Translations under genes and position numbers: made by a program
Notes under the pieces: model-generated
What the model saw: the letters and a program-made list of their open reading frames with translations, nothing else
What the model was told of the DNA's origin: nothing
Database searches by the model: none
Part shown: positions 8,639 through 19,101 of the stretch, piece by piece
How the letters are laid out: each line of letters starts with the position of its first letter
Position numbering within the stretch: position 1 is the first letter of the stretch
NCBI RefSeq assembly: GCF_000987765.1
Contig: NZ_LAHP01000011.1
Coordinates: 1-64,000, forward strand
DNA: 64,000 bases
Source of the DNA: Arsukibacterium sp. MJ3
Lineage (GTDB): Bacteria > Pseudomonadota > Gammaproteobacteria > Enterobacterales > Alteromonadaceae
Direction of reading: 5' to 3'

Positions 8639-11140
8639 TCAGCTGCCTTGCAGCACCTGCTGGCGGCGTTTATCAGGCGCAGTATGGTCTAAATAGCGAT
8701 AGCGCCAGGCGAGTTCTTTACTAATATTAACTGCATCGCCCACCCCAGCTACACTCCACAGTTCTTCTTCCAGCGTTTTTGCACGATGCAGAGCATAAAC
8801 GCTTATATAGCTAATTTCTTTGGCAATATAATCGGTATCCGGTCGGCCGGTACGGGATAAAAATAACCGAAAAGCGAACAGTGTTGCGTCGCGAAGTGAA
8901 GAGGTAATAAACGCCTGTTTTTGCTGCTCATCAGTAAATTCATAATCATAATAACTTTCTAAAGTGGTCATCGATGCCACCTTGTGGCGCGGCACTTTAA
9001 TATACAACTCATAGCTTTTAGGTGGGTCGAACCGCTTCATTGCTTTCAGTTGCTGGGCAAATTGCAAATTTGCTGTACTATTTTTTAATAAAGGTTCTAA
9101 ATCTAATGGGCCATTATTACTGTGTTGTAACAGCAGGGTATGCAAGGCATTCGGCGTAGCGCCCTGGGCAATGACATTTAATTCATAACGGATGCCTTTA
9201 CGATGCAAATAAAAAGCAAAGTTATTAAGCGCTTTTAAGTACATACTGCGTAATGCTTCAGACAATCCGGGATACTTAGGTGTTTCTTCTGCCAGGGTTA
9301 GTTTGGCCCGGTTATTCTGAATTAATTGTTGAAAAAATGGCTTACCGGCATGGCCGTTCTCAGTAGCAGCAACCCGTAAGTTCATAATGGTCTGACTTTT
9401 ACTTACCGCCATCACTTCGTAGGGCAATTGAATGAGTTGGTGTTTAGTGGTTATTTTCTGCAGATCGACTAAATCTAATTGGATCACGTCACCCTTGCTG
9501 TACTTTACCGGCTCTACAGTTTCAATTTGTAATCCACCAGAGGAAAAATCGCGACTAAAACCGGCGATCATCTGGTTATTATGCTGCAATTGAACCGACG
9601 TTTTATATAAATAGCGCGACTCTGCTCGTAAGTTAATGTAATGCACCGGAATGGCTTCGCATGGTGGCGTTTGTGCAAGTTTACGGTGACCAAATTGGTT
9701 TAGCTGGCTGAGTTGTTCTGGTTTAAAAGTATATTGCTGGTAATAGCTGGCATTGTTGCTACTGATATCAGTTAGATTGACAATATAGCGCAGATTTTTT
9801 ATCACGCTTTGAATCAATGGCGTGATACTGGCTTTTGCTACTTCAGGCTGATCTTTTTGTGATGTCACTGGCAGTATAAATTGCTCTATAGCATGTTGCG
9901 CTGACGTTTTAACTAGGTTTAAGTGGAATACCCGCCAGCTTGGTTTAGCAGAGCCAAAACCAAAAAAGGCATCACGTAATTCTGCTGCGTCAAGTAATTC
10001 TTCAGATGTTGCCGAGTAATAATATAATTTTCCTTTGGCGGCATGGGTAAAACAATACAGAATGGTCGAGCGTTCTGGCCCGGGTAGTGCTAAGAGTTGC
10101 TTTAAACGCTTAACCGCTAGCAAATTAACCAATACTGACTGCTGCAACTCATCCTGAAAGTAATGCCAGACACTTTTATTATAATCTGTGGTCATAGCAA
10201 AACGCGGACTTACCGTACCATCATTAACATTCAGATAGACTGGCAAACTGTTTAATCGTGGTAAGTAAAATTGCTCATAACCTTTAGTGGTGACGGCGTC
10301 TGTCGTATTATCTAAATTGACTTTATAACGCCGTTTATTGCCGTGAATAAATTTTTGCAAAAAAAGACTAAAGCCATTGTCTTGCTCTGAGGGTAACTTT
10401 TTTAAACGCCAGTAATTTACTTTTTCAAGTTGCTCAATATCAACCAGTTGATATTGAATGCCTTGTGGTATGTCGAGGGTAAACTCCTGCTCTAAACTTG
10501 TAAAGTTGATAGTAAGAATATCGCCTGCGCTGGCTAAGCGGCCTTTAGGTATTTTTAACTTACATCCCGAGATTGACAAATCACTTGTCGTTGCAATAAA
10601 GCGGCTGCCATTAACGTTCACTTCAACATCGATACCAAAATTCATGCGCTCTTCAGTACGATTAACGTAGTGGCCGAACGTAATGAGTTTGGCACCCTGT
10701 TGCTCATTTTGTGAGCTGACTGGATTGTCTTGGCTCGGCTCTTTGCCTTGTACTACTGATTTAACCCGTTGTGCGGTTTCTCTTTTATGGATTACCCGAA
10801 AATTGTTGTCGGTATTCATGACTTCTTCATAAACACCTAAGGTGTAATCACCGTACTCTTTTATGGCTGATTCAAAAATCTGGATGGCATTATCATCCAT
10901 GAAGTGCGTTTTTTCCTGGTAATTAAACGGGCGAACTTCGCCATCGACGTGACCACGCAAGTCAATAAAATAGTTACATGGCTGAGCCAGGCGTCGTAAT
11001 TCCATTTTTAATAAAAATTGTTTTGATTTGGGTAAATTAGCGGTTAGCGAACTAAAAACCTGATCAAACTCTGCCGAGTTAATCAGGCTTTTTATACGCT
11101 CAATAATACCGGCATACTCTTTAAAATCTTCAGCAGTCAT
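8639..11140 (-). CDS. Large tandem-PilZ protein, probable c-di-GMP receptor
   Basis: An 833-residue cytoplasmic protein with two PilZ domains, each carrying the c-di-GMP signature. Domain 1 has RTEER (about 160) and DLSISG (about 188); domain 2 has RAESR (about 504) and DFSSGG (about 531). Both satisfy RxxxR plus (D/N)xSxxG. The rest of the protein shows no catalytic domain I recognise. Position between serB and radA matches a PilZ gene in Vibrio cholerae that I recall as PlzC (VC2344), so it is probably the ortholog; this comes from memory. It is divergent from radA. Confidence 0.82.
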   Translation of the reverse strand: MTAEDFKEYAGIIERIKSLINSAEFDQVFSSLTANLPKSKQFLLKMELRRLAQPCNYFIDLRGHVDGEVRPFNYQEKTHFMDDNAIQIFESAIKEYGDYTLGVYEEVMNTDNNFRVIHKRETAQRVKSVVQGKEPSQDNPVSSQNEQQGAKLITFGHYVNRTEERMNFGIDVEVNVNGSRFIATTSDLSISGCKLKIPKGRLASAGDILTINFTSLEQEFTLDIPQGIQYQLVDIEQLEKVNYWRLKKLPSEQDNGFSLFLQKFIHGNKRRYKVNLDNTTDAVTTKGYEQFYLPRLNSLPVYLNVNDGTVSPRFAMTTDYNKSVWHYFQDELQQSVLVNLLAVKRLKQLLALPGPERSTILYCFTHAAKGKLYYYSATSEELLDAAELRDAFFGFGSAKPSWRVFHLNLVKTSAQHAIEQFILPVTSQKDQPEVAKASITPLIQSVIKNLRYIVNLTDISSNNASYYQQYTFKPEQLSQLNQFGHRKLAQTPPCEAIPVHYINLRAESRYLYKTSVQLQHNNQMIAGFSRDFSSGGLQIETVEPVKYSKGDVIQLDLVDLQKITTKHQLIQLPYEVMAVSKSQTIMNLRVAATENGHAGKPFFQQLIQNNRAKLTLAEETPKYPGLSEALRSMYLKALNNFAFYLHRKGIRYELNVIAQGATPNALHTLLLQHSNNGPLDLEPLLKNSTANLQFAQQLKAMKRFDPPKSYELYIKVPRHKVASMTTLESYYDYEFTDEQQKQAFITSSLRDATLFAFRLFLSRTGRPDTDYIAKEISYISVYALHRAKTLEEELWSVAGVGDAVNISKELAWRYRYLDHTAPDKRRQQVLQGS

Positions 11141-11259
11141 AGTTTCGTTATTCAGATGCCAAAATTCAGGCGTCTTCTGGTTATAATCTGTAGTACGCTA
11201 CGTTGTTATAAAATGAAAAGCAATATTTATGCCTTTCTTTCAAATTAGGATTTTTGGCA

Positions 11260-12618
11260 ATGGCAAAAGTAAAAACGGCTTATGTCTGCAATGAATGTGG
11301 TGCGGACTTTATGCGCTGGCAAGGGCAGTGTAATGAATGCGGTGCCTGGAATAGTATTACTGAAATCCGACTGGGTGCGGTGAAGACTACTGGTACCCGT
11401 CAGGGCTATGCTGGTGCTGTGCAAGCAAGTGTTATGCGACTTGATCAGGTTGATTTACAGGAAGTGCCGCGCTTTAGCTCTGGTTTTGCTGAGTTTGACC
11501 GGGTATTAGGTGGCGGTATAGTCCCTGGTTCAGCCATCCTGATCGGTGGCGCGCCTGGCGCTGGTAAAAGTACATTATTATTGCAGCTTATGTGTGGTTT
11601 GGCTGAGCAGGGCAGCGCCTTGTATGTTACCGGCGAAGAATCATTACAGCAAGTTGCCATGCGTGCCCAACGGCTGGGACTGCCGACAGCGCAGTTAAAT
11701 ATGCTGGCAGAGACGAATGTCGAAACGGTTTGTTTATTGGCTCAGCAAGAAAAACCGCGGGTCATGGTGATCGATTCTATTCAGGTAATGCATCTTGCAG
11801 ACATTCAGTCGGCACCTGGCAGTGTGTCACAAGTGCGAGAAAGCGCCGCTTTTTTAACCCGGTTTGCCAAACAATATAATATTGCCATTATTATGGTGGG
11901 TCATGTCACTAAAGATGGCTCGCTCGCAGGACCTAAGGTGTTGGAACATTGCATTGACTGCTCGGTAATGCTTGAAGGTGATACCGACAGTCGTTATCGC
12001 ACCTTGCGTGGTAATAAAAACCGTTTTGGCCCGGTTAACGAGTTAGGCGTGTTTGCCATGACTAGCCAGGGCATGAAAGAGGTTAAGAACCCGTCCGCTA
12101 TTTTCCTGACCCGAGGCAAAGAAGATCAGTCTGGTAGCATTGTGATGGTGCTGTGGGAAGGAACCCGGCCCTTACTGGTTGAGATCCAGGGGCTGGTTGA
12201 CCATTCGCCACTCAATAATCCACGTCGGGTTACGCTGGGCATGGATCAAAATCGTATATCAATGTTATTGGCGGTAATGCATCGCCATGCCGGCATTCAG
12301 ATGGCTGATCAGGATGTGTTTGTTAATGTGGTGGGTGGCGTTAAAGTTAACGAAACCAGCGCAGATTTAGCTACCTTGCTAGCATTGGTATCCAGTTTTC
12401 GGGATAAACCATTACCTAACGATTTGGTCGTGTTTGGTGAAGTAGGGTTGGCTGGCGAAATTCGGCCGGTGCCCAGTGGTTTTGAGCGTTTAAGAGAAGC
12501 CGCTAAGCATGGTTTTAAGCGAGCAATAATTCCACTTGGAAATAAACCAAAAGAACAGATTGCTGGTATGGAGGTAATTGCAGTTGCCAAACTGGCAGAT
12601 GCTTTAGAAGCCATTTAA
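11260..12618 (+). CDS. radA: DNA repair protein RadA
   Basis: A 452-residue branch-migration ATPase acting in recombination. The N-terminal C4 zinc finger (CNECGADF...CNECGAW), Walker A GGAPGAGKS (about 93-101), the RadA signature GNKNRFG (about 251-257) and a C-terminal Lon-protease-like domain are all readable. ATG 11260 is chosen over an in-frame TTG at 11254 because AGGA lies 9 nt upstream. Length fits the family (E. coli 460). Confidence 0.97.
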   Translation: MAKVKTAYVCNECGADFMRWQGQCNECGAWNSITEIRLGAVKTTGTRQGYAGAVQASVMRLDQVDLQEVPRFSSGFAEFDRVLGGGIVPGSAILIGGAPGAGKSTLLLQLMCGLAEQGSALYVTGEESLQQVAMRAQRLGLPTAQLNMLAETNVETVCLLAQQEKPRVMVIDSIQVMHLADIQSAPGSVSQVRESAAFLTRFAKQYNIAIIMVGHVTKDGSLAGPKVLEHCIDCSVMLEGDTDSRYRTLRGNKNRFGPVNELGVFAMTSQGMKEVKNPSAIFLTRGKEDQSGSIVMVLWEGTRPLLVEIQGLVDHSPLNNPRRVTLGMDQNRISMLLAVMHRHAGIQMADQDVFVNVVGGVKVNETSADLATLLALVSSFRDKPLPNDLVVFGEVGLAGEIRPVPSGFERLREAAKHGFKRAIIPLGNKPKEQIAGMEVIAVAKLADALEAI

Positions 12619-12632
12619 TACAGGTTAAAGCA

Positions 12633-12650
12633 CCCCGGCATTAGCCGGGG
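12633..12650. terminator. Hairpin between convergent radA and bamD
   Basis: CCCCGGC-ATTA-GCCGGGG is a perfect 7-bp GC-rich stem with a 4-nt loop, located between the two stop codons. Neither side has a strong T-tract, so it is a probable bidirectional terminator or transcript-end stabiliser rather than a textbook one. Confidence 0.6.
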
Positions 12651-12659
12651 CAATTCAGC

Positions 12660-13406
12660 TTAAAAACGGTTATTAGCGGGGAAGTTATGTTTTAACACTT
12701 TATAAGTATCGGTTTGTAGCTTTTCTAAGCCAAGTTGTTGATAACTTTCTACCATCAATTCCAATGCCTGCTCAACATGCGGTGAGTCACGATAATATTC
12801 AACTACATATTTACCACGGTTAGCAGCAGCTAAATAAGCACCCCGGCGTAAATAATAGTCGGCAATCAGTAACTCATGCCGAGCCAAAGTATCTTTAATC
12901 TGCACCATGCGCTTTTTTGCTTCTGCGCTGTATTTGCTGTCGGGATAATTACTGACCAGAATTTTAAAATCATCAAATGATTGACGGGTACTGCTTAAAT
13001 CACGATCGGCCCGGTCAACGCCAAAAAATTCTTGAAAGCTGTTCTGATCCGCTTTTAAGTTAGCTAAACCTCGCATGTAATACACGTAATCTAAATCGGG
13101 TTGGTTTGGATTTAGTCGAATAAAACGGTCGATACTGGCAAGGGCTTGTGGCAAATTACCCGCCTTATAATAAGCGAAAATTAAATCTAACTGTACCTGG
13201 CGTGCCAGTGGGCCAAAAGGGTAACGTGACTCGACTGCTTGTAATAATTCAACTGCTCTGTTGTATAAGCCGTTATCTAATACTCCTTTTGCCTGCTGAT
13301 ACATGGCTTGGGCGGTCTGACTACTTGGATCAGGCTGTGAAGGCTTGCCAGCACAGGCGCTTAAGGCTAAACATACAATGGTTATCAGTAAAAAATTCGC
13401 TTTCAT
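12660..13406 (-). CDS. bamD: Outer-membrane assembly lipoprotein BamD
   Basis: A 248-residue lipoprotein of the BAM complex, which inserts beta-barrel proteins into the outer membrane. The signal peptide begins MKANFLLITIVCLALSAC, with lipobox LSAC and lipidated Cys at residue 18. Tetratricopeptide-type repeats fill the mature part (for example YNRAVELLQAVESRYPFGP, family-typical). The start at 13406 gives this clean lipoprotein signal; a longer in-frame reading to 13508 would bury it. It is divergent from rluD, as in E. coli. Confidence 0.96.
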   Translation of the reverse strand: MKANFLLITIVCLALSACAGKPSQPDPSSQTAQAMYQQAKGVLDNGLYNRAVELLQAVESRYPFGPLARQVQLDLIFAYYKAGNLPQALASIDRFIRLNPNQPDLDYVYYMRGLANLKADQNSFQEFFGVDRADRDLSSTRQSFDDFKILVSNYPDSKYSAEAKKRMVQIKDTLARHELLIADYYLRRGAYLAAANRGKYVVEYYRDSPHVEQALELMVESYQQLGLEKLQTDTYKVLKHNFPANNRF

Positions 13407-13484
13407 GTAAAAATCCGTAACTACTTGGCTAAATGGCTGTCTAGTCGTGAGTAAAATCGCTAAAATAAACGCTATTGCAATTCT

Positions 13485-13503
13485 ACCCCAGATAAGTTGG
13501 GGT
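13485..13503 (+). promoter_or_regulatory. Small hairpin in the rluD leader
   Basis: ACCCCA and TGGGGT form a 6-bp stem around a 7-nt loop (GATAAGT), 25 bp before the rluD start. There is no T-tract, so it is not a terminator; it could be an operator or leader structure. Function unknown. Confidence 0.3.
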
Positions 13504-13528
13504 TGCACACAGGATAACTGCTTCCGTC

Positions 13529-14503
13529 ATGACAAAACAGATAAAACTTTCACAAATTGTTCCTGACCATTCTTATGGTATGCGCTTAGATCAGGTTTTA
13601 GCAGAAATGTTCCCGGATTATTCACGTTCACGCTTAAAAGAGTGGATCCTGGCCGATGCGGTGCAATTAGATCAATGCGTGCAGAACCTGCCAAAGTTTA
13701 AAGTCGTTGGTGGTGAACAAGTTGATATTGTTGCAGATATTGTAGAAGACCAACGTTTTAGTGCCGAGCCGATTGCCTTAAATATACTGTACGAAGATGA
13801 ACATATTTTGGTAATAAATAAACCTGCTGGCTTAGTTGTTCACCCTGGTGCAGGCAATGCCGACGGCACTTTACTTAATGCCTTGTTACATCATTGCCCT
13901 ACTATTGCTGCAGTGCCTCGCGCTGGCATTATTCATCGATTAGATAAAGACACCACAGGCTTAATGGTGGTGGCAAAAACCATTCCGGCTCAAACTCACT
14001 TGGTCGAAGCGATGCTGGCACGGGAAATTACCCGTGAATATGAAGCAATATGTTATGGCAAAATGACCGGCGGTGGTTTTGTTGACCAGCCAATTGGGCG
14101 TCATCAGACCAAACGTACCCAAATGGCCGTTATTGATGGCGGCAAGCCTGCGGTAACACATTATAGAGTGATGGAAAAATACCGTGGTCACACCCGCTTG
14201 CGTTTGCGGCTGGAAACCGGCCGCACTCATCAAATTCGGGTACATATGGCGTTTATTAACCACTCATTGGTCGGTGATCCGGTCTACGGTGGCCGGCCCA
14301 GACCGCCAAGAAAAGCCGCCGAAAGTTTATTAGTGATGATGCGTAATTTTAAACGTCAGGCTTTGCATGCGGCGATGTTGCGTCTGGCTCATCCGATCAC
14401 TAGCGAAATTTTAGAGTGGCATGCGCCGTTACCGGATGACCTAGTTGAGCTAAATGCCGCCTTGCGCGCTGATACCTTGCTACATGGTATGGAAGACGTC
14501 TGA
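13529..14503 (+). CDS. rluD: 23S rRNA pseudouridine synthase RluD
   Basis: A 324-residue pseudouridine synthase expected to modify U1911/U1915/U1917 in helix 69 of 23S rRNA. It has an N-terminal S4 RNA-binding domain (about 15-75) and the catalytic motif HRLDKDTTGL (Asp at about 140). The RxHQIRVHM motif is present (about 236). The context, divergent from bamD and followed by pgeF (yfiH), is the conserved rluD neighbourhood and supports RluD over RluC or RluA. Confidence 0.95.
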   Translation: MTKQIKLSQIVPDHSYGMRLDQVLAEMFPDYSRSRLKEWILADAVQLDQCVQNLPKFKVVGGEQVDIVADIVEDQRFSAEPIALNILYEDEHILVINKPAGLVVHPGAGNADGTLLNALLHHCPTIAAVPRAGIIHRLDKDTTGLMVVAKTIPAQTHLVEAMLAREITREYEAICYGKMTGGGFVDQPIGRHQTKRTQMAVIDGGKPAVTHYRVMEKYRGHTRLRLRLETGRTHQIRVHMAFINHSLVGDPVYGGRPRPPRKAAESLLVMMRNFKRQALHAAMLRLAHPITSEILEWHAPLPDDLVELNAALRADTLLHGMEDV

Positions 14504-15227
14504 GTTGATTACACCATGTTGGCCGGCACCCCCAGGGGTTAAAGCAGTATGCTCAACCCGTGAGGGAGGTTATTCAGAACAGCCTTACCATAGTTTAAAT
14601 TTGGGTGCGCATGTCGGTGATAACCCCGAGCGGGTTAAACATAACCGTCTGCAGTTTCAGCAAATGGCGGCAATGCCTAGCCAGCCGGTATGGCTTGAGC
14701 AGGTACATGGCACACGCTGTTTGACATTAACGCATAACATTGCTGCAGGTGTTCAGGCAGATGCCTGTTTTAGTCGCCAGCCTGGGGTAGTTTGCAGTGT
14801 AATGACTGCCGACTGTTTACCGTTGTTATTATGTAATCGGGCGGGTACCGAAGTTGCTGCAGTGCATGCTGGTTGGCGCGGATTATGTAACGGCATTATT
14901 GAAAATACTCTGCAATTATTTAGTCAGCCGTCAGATTGTATCGCCTGGTTGGGCCCCGCAATTAGCCAGCAGGCCTTTGAAGTGGGCCCGGAAGTACGTG
15001 ACGCCTTTATCAAACATGCTCCTTTAGCCACATCTGCTTTTATTGCCGGGCAAAAAGGCAAATGGTTGGCAGATCTTTACATGTTAGCGCGTCAGCGCTT
15101 AGAGCACTGTGGGATTAATGCCATATTTGGTGGTGAGTTTTGTACTTATCAGCAATCTGAAACCTTCTTTTCATATCGTCGTGATGGTCAAACTGGCCGT
15201 ATGGCTAGTGCCATCTGGCGCCAATAA
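14484..15227 (+). CDS. pgeF: Peptidoglycan editing factor PgeF (YfiH/laccase-domain protein)
   Basis: A 247-residue protein of the YfiH/COG1496 family, which removes misincorporated serine from peptidoglycan precursors and shows purine nucleoside/polyphenol oxidase activity in vitro. Metal-site motifs are SLNLGAHVGDNP, TADCLPLL and AVHAGWRGL. It overlaps the end of rluD by 20 nt. ATG 14484 has no Shine-Dalgarno sequence, whereas an in-frame TTG at 14505 follows GGAAG by 9 nt and aligns with the E. coli N-terminus, so the true start may be 14505. Confidence 0.9.
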   Translation: MVWKTSELITPCWPAPPGVKAVCSTREGGYSEQPYHSLNLGAHVGDNPERVKHNRLQFQQMAAMPSQPVWLEQVHGTRCLTLTHNIAAGVQADACFSRQPGVVCSVMTADCLPLLLCNRAGTEVAAVHAGWRGLCNGIIENTLQLFSQPSDCIAWLGPAISQQAFEVGPEVRDAFIKHAPLATSAFIAGQKGKWLADLYMLARQRLEHCGINAIFGGEFCTYQQSETFFSYRRDGQTGRMASAIWRQ

Positions 15228-15289
15228 GTCGTTTACTGTTAACACAAAAACGGTTTTGCTGATCTAAGTCAATTTTTTGACGTTTGTTG

Positions 15290-15318
15290 CTTGATATTTC
15301 ACCAGAGTCACCCAATCT
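15290..15318 (+). promoter_or_regulatory. Sigma32-like heat-shock promoter of clpB
   Basis: CTTGATA (15290-15296) is separated by 14 bp from CCCAATCT (15311-15318). This is near the sigma32 consensus CTTGAAA-N(11-16)-CCCATNT. It lies 36 bp before the clpB start and fits the known heat-shock control of clpB in enterobacteria. Confidence 0.55.
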
Positions 15319-15354
15319 TATTACACATCTAGGTTACATGATGTGGAGTTACCC

Positions 15355-17928
15355 ATGCGTTTAGAAAAATTTACCAGTAAATTTCAGGAAGCTATCGCTG
15401 ATGCGCAATCATTAGCTTTGGGCCGTGATCAGCAATATATTGAGCCGGTTCACCTTATGTTTGCTTTGCTAAATCAGGAAGGCGGCACCGTCCGTGAGTT
15501 ACTGAACAAAATTGCTATTAATTTTAACGAGTTGCGCTCTAAAATTAGCAAAGCGATTGAACAGCTACCGCGGGTAGAAGGCGAGGGTACCAATCTGCAA
15601 CTATCAACGGCTACTGCCCAGTTGCTGCAACAATGCGACAAGTTTGCCCAAAAGCGTAAAGATCAATTTATTTCCAGTGAGTTGTTTGTATTGGCCGCTA
15701 CCGAGGATAAAACCGAATTGGGTAATATCTTGCGGTTACTCGGGGTCAGTAAAGATAAAATAAATGTTGCAATAGACGATATTCGTGGCGGGCAAAAGGT
15801 AGATGATCCAAATGCAGAAGACAGCCGGCAAGCCTTAACAAAATACACTATCGATTTAACGGCCCGCGCCGAAGCCGGTAAGCTTGATCCGGTAATTGGC
15901 CGCGACGAAGAAATACGCCGTTGTATTCAGGTGTTACAGCGTAGAACGAAAAACAACCCGGTATTGATCGGTGAGCCTGGTGTTGGTAAAACAGCAATTG
16001 TTGAAGGACTTGCACTGCGGATTATTAATAAAGAAGTGCCGGAAGGATTAAAAAATAAACGGGTGCTGTCGCTGGATATGGGGTCGTTGCTAGCCGGAGC
16101 AAAATACCGTGGCGAATTTGAAGAGCGGCTCAAAGCGGTATTAAATGAACTGGCAAAAGAAGAAGGCCAGGTTATTCTGTTTATTGATGAAATTCATACT
16201 ATGGTTGGTGCCGGTAAAGCTGAAGGCGCAATGGATGCGGGCAATATGTTAAAGCCTGCGCTGGCTCGTGGCGAATTGCATTGTCTGGGCGCAACCACGT
16301 TAGACGAATACCGAAAATATATTGAAAAGGATGCTGCGCTGGAACGACGTTTTCAAAAGGTATTAGTTGAAGAGCCGAGTGTGGAAGACACTATTGCTAT
16401 TTTGCGTGGTTTAAAAGAGCGCTATGAGCTACATCACGCGGTTGAAATTACCGATCCGGCAATCGTGGCGGCAGCAACCCTGTCACATCGTTATGTCAGT
16501 GACCGACAACTCCCCGATAAAGCCATCGATTTAATTGACGAAGCCGCGTCCAGTATCCGGATGCAAATGGACTCTAAACCAGAAGAGCTGGATAGACTGG
16601 AGCGGCGGATTATTCAGTTAAAATTGGAAGATAACGCACTGGCGAAAGAGTCGGATGACGGTAGTAAAAAACGCCGGGATATTATTCAAGAACAAATTCA
16701 AGAGCTAGAGATTAATTACAACGAGTTAGATGAAGTGTGGGAGTCAGAAAAGGCGGCGCTGCAAGGTACTCAGAATATTAAAACTGAGCTTGAACAGGCA
16801 AGGTTAGACTTAGAAGTCGCCCGCCGGGTAAGTGATTTACAGCGGATGTCGGAGCTGCAATATGGCCGAATTCCGGCACTGGAAAAACGCCTCGACTTAG
16901 CCAGCCAGGCTGAAATGCAGGAAATGACCTTACTGCGTCATAAAGTTACTGAGCATGAAATTGCCGACGTGTTGTCGAAAGCTACCGGTATTCCGGTGAG
17001 TAAAATGCTCGAAGGTGAACGCGACAAGCTGTTGAAAATGGAAGATGCCCTGCACAATAGCGTAGTAGGCCAGCATGAAGCGGTAACGGCAGTTTCTAAT
17101 GCGATACGTCGTTCGCGTGCCGGTTTAGCCGACCCGAATAAACCCATTGGCTCCTTTCTATTTTTAGGGCCAACGGGTGTGGGTAAAACCGAGTTAACCA
17201 AGTCACTAGCGAAATTCTTATTTGACAGCCCTGATTCGATGATTCGGATTGATATGTCGGAGTTTATGGAAAAACATGCGGTATCCCGCTTAGTAGGTGC
17301 TCCGCCCGGCTATGTTGGGTACGAAGAAGGCGGCTATTTAACTGAAGCTGTGCGGCGTAAGCCTTATTCAGTGGTGTTGTTGGACGAAGTAGAAAAAGCA
17401 CATCCCGATGTGTTTAACATTTTGCTGCAAGTGCTGGATGACGGCCGTTTAACCGATGGGCATGGCCGGACTGTCGACTTTAAAAATACCGTGATCATTA
17501 TGACGTCTAATTTAGGGTCGGACTTAATTCAGGAACACTATCAGGAGCATAGCTACCAGCAAATGAAAGATATGCTAATGGGGGTGCTTAGCAAACAATT
17601 CAGGCCAGAGTTTTTAAACCGGCTGGATGAAGCGGTAGTGTTTCATCCGCTTGATACCGTACAAATTAAGCAAATTGCCCGTATTCAACTTGCGCGGCTG
17701 GAAAAAAGACTGCAGGAGCGTCAGTTTGAGTTGAACGTTAGCGATGCGGCACTAGAGAAACTGGCGGCGGTTGGGTTTGACCCGCTATTTGGCGCCAGGC
17801 CTTTAAAACGTGCTATTCAGCAGCATCTTGAAAATCCGCTGGCGCAAGCGTTATTGCAAGGCAGTATAGTGCCGGGTTCGACTATCCGGGTAGACCATGA
17901 TGGCGAGCAGTTTATTATTACCAGTTGA
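15355..17928 (+). CDS. clpB: Chaperone disaggregase ClpB
   Basis: An 857-residue AAA+ protein, the same length as E. coli ClpB. It extracts polypeptides from aggregates together with DnaK. The N-domain is followed by AAA1 with Walker A GEPGVGKT (about 206-213), a coiled-coil middle domain (about 400-525), and AAA2 with Walker A GPTGVGKT (about 605-612). ATG 15355 follows GTGGAG by 6 nt; an upstream in-frame GTG overlaps that Shine-Dalgarno sequence and is rejected. Confidence 0.98.
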   Translation: MRLEKFTSKFQEAIADAQSLALGRDQQYIEPVHLMFALLNQEGGTVRELLNKIAINFNELRSKISKAIEQLPRVEGEGTNLQLSTATAQLLQQCDKFAQKRKDQFISSELFVLAATEDKTELGNILRLLGVSKDKINVAIDDIRGGQKVDDPNAEDSRQALTKYTIDLTARAEAGKLDPVIGRDEEIRRCIQVLQRRTKNNPVLIGEPGVGKTAIVEGLALRIINKEVPEGLKNKRVLSLDMGSLLAGAKYRGEFEERLKAVLNELAKEEGQVILFIDEIHTMVGAGKAEGAMDAGNMLKPALARGELHCLGATTLDEYRKYIEKDAALERRFQKVLVEEPSVEDTIAILRGLKERYELHHAVEITDPAIVAAATLSHRYVSDRQLPDKAIDLIDEAASSIRMQMDSKPEELDRLERRIIQLKLEDNALAKESDDGSKKRRDIIQEQIQELEINYNELDEVWESEKAALQGTQNIKTELEQARLDLEVARRVSDLQRMSELQYGRIPALEKRLDLASQAEMQEMTLLRHKVTEHEIADVLSKATGIPVSKMLEGERDKLLKMEDALHNSVVGQHEAVTAVSNAIRRSRAGLADPNKPIGSFLFLGPTGVGKTELTKSLAKFLFDSPDSMIRIDMSEFMEKHAVSRLVGAPPGYVGYEEGGYLTEAVRRKPYSVVLLDEVEKAHPDVFNILLQVLDDGRLTDGHGRTVDFKNTVIIMTSNLGSDLIQEHYQEHSYQQMKDMLMGVLSKQFRPEFLNRLDEAVVFHPLDTVQIKQIARIQLARLEKRLQERQFELNVSDAALEKLAAVGFDPLFGARPLKRAIQQHLENPLAQALLQGSIVPGSTIRVDHDGEQFIITS

Positions 17929-17950
17929 CTGAGCAATAACACGTTTTCAT

Positions 17951-17988
17951 CCATATTAGTGCAGCAGAGGCTGCACTAATATGGTTTG
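17951..17988 (+). terminator. clpB terminator, unusually long perfect stem
   Basis: CCATATTAGTGCAGC (17951-17965) and its exact complement (17970-17984) form a 15-bp uninterrupted stem around the tetraloop AGAG, followed by TTTGGG. The stem is strong but the T-tract is short. It ends clpB transcription and isolates pssA. Confidence 0.7.
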
Positions 17989-18081
17989 GGTACGACAGCC
18001 AGCCATAACTTTTTCTCTGGTCCTATCCATGTTAAGGTAAGTCCCTTATAATCAGTTAAGTTTCAATCAGAAAAGTTGCTT

Positions 18082-18909
18082 ATGAACGAGTCAAATAGTT
18101 CCGACGCCAGCCCGCGTAAAGGCATATACTTGCTACCTAATCTACTTACTACCGGTGGTTTATTCGCAGGTTTTTTTGCTATCGTCTCGTCAATGAATGG
18201 CCGGTTTGAAGCCGCCGCTGTTGCCATCTTTGTCGCGATGATTTTTGATGGTTTAGATGGCCGCGTTGCCAGATTAACCAACACGCAAAGTGAGTTTGGT
18301 GCGCAGTACGACAGTATGTCAGACATGTTGTCTTTTGGCGTGGCTCCAGCGCTAGTGGCTTATAATTGGGGTTTGGCTGATCTAGGTAAATTCGGCTGGT
18401 TAGCGGCTTTCATTTATGTCGCTTGCGCTGCACTGCGACTTGCCCGCTTTAATGCTAACTTGAGTGTCACTGATGGCCGATTTTTTCAAGGGTTAGCGAG
18501 TCCGGCTGCTGCGGCAATTATTGCCGGTATGGTATGGACCGGCTCAATCTATGAGATTAATGGCGATAATATTGGTTATTTGGTTGGTTTATTGACTATT
18601 ATTACCGGCTTATTGATGGTTAGTAATTTTCGTTATCATTCTTTTAAAGACGTTAATTGGCGTGATAGGGTGTCGTTTTTGGCGATACTCTGTGTGGTAA
18701 TGGTATTTGTGGTTATTGCCGCCCGCCCGGCAGAAATGCTGTTTGGCATCTTCTTTATTTATGCTTTTTCAGGACCGGTAACCACCATTCGCAGTGTTCG
18801 TAAATTAAAGCTTGAACACGTAGTTGGCGACACCAGTGACGCAGATTTTACTGATGAGGCACCTGCGAAAACTGATACAACTAAGGTTAAGCACCCTGAT
18901 ACTGAATAA
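18082..18909 (+). CDS. pssA: CDP-diacylglycerol-serine O-phosphatidyltransferase
   Basis: A 275-residue multi-span membrane enzyme making phosphatidylserine, the precursor of phosphatidylethanolamine. The CDP-alcohol phosphatidyltransferase signature DG-x2-AR-x8-G-x3-D-x3-D is exact, in DGRVARLTNTQSEFGAQYDS and following residues (about 59-82). Around six to seven hydrophobic helices follow. This is the integral-membrane type II PssA, not the peripheral E. coli enzyme. ATG 18082 is favoured over TTG 18076. A TATAAT at 18047-18052 may be its -10. Confidence 0.93.
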   Translation: MNESNSSDASPRKGIYLLPNLLTTGGLFAGFFAIVSSMNGRFEAAAVAIFVAMIFDGLDGRVARLTNTQSEFGAQYDSMSDMLSFGVAPALVAYNWGLADLGKFGWLAAFIYVACAALRLARFNANLSVTDGRFFQGLASPAAAAIIAGMVWTGSIYEINGDNIGYLVGLLTIITGLLMVSNFRYHSFKDVNWRDRVSFLAILCVVMVFVVIAARPAEMLFGIFFIYAFSGPVTTIRSVRKLKLEHVVGDTSDADFTDEAPAKTDTTKVKHPDTE

Positions 18910-19101
18910 ACTGCATAGTTAACCTGTTCTCGCTATCATCATCCATTGTGCCGGTACTTTATTTGCAGTGCCGGCCAAGTCAACGTTAGTTAGTCAAATC
19001 GCTTATTTCATCTTATTAACCCGACCGTTCAGCCGATTGCTGCTGAAGTGGATGGAAAGAGATTGTTGATTTCCCTTCTGCGCGGTAAATTAGTTACTAT
19101 G

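Noticed and set aside
13407..13508. Extended start of BamD
   Set aside because: The extra 34 residues hide the lipoprotein signal peptide; MKANFLL... at 13406 is a standard lipobox signal.
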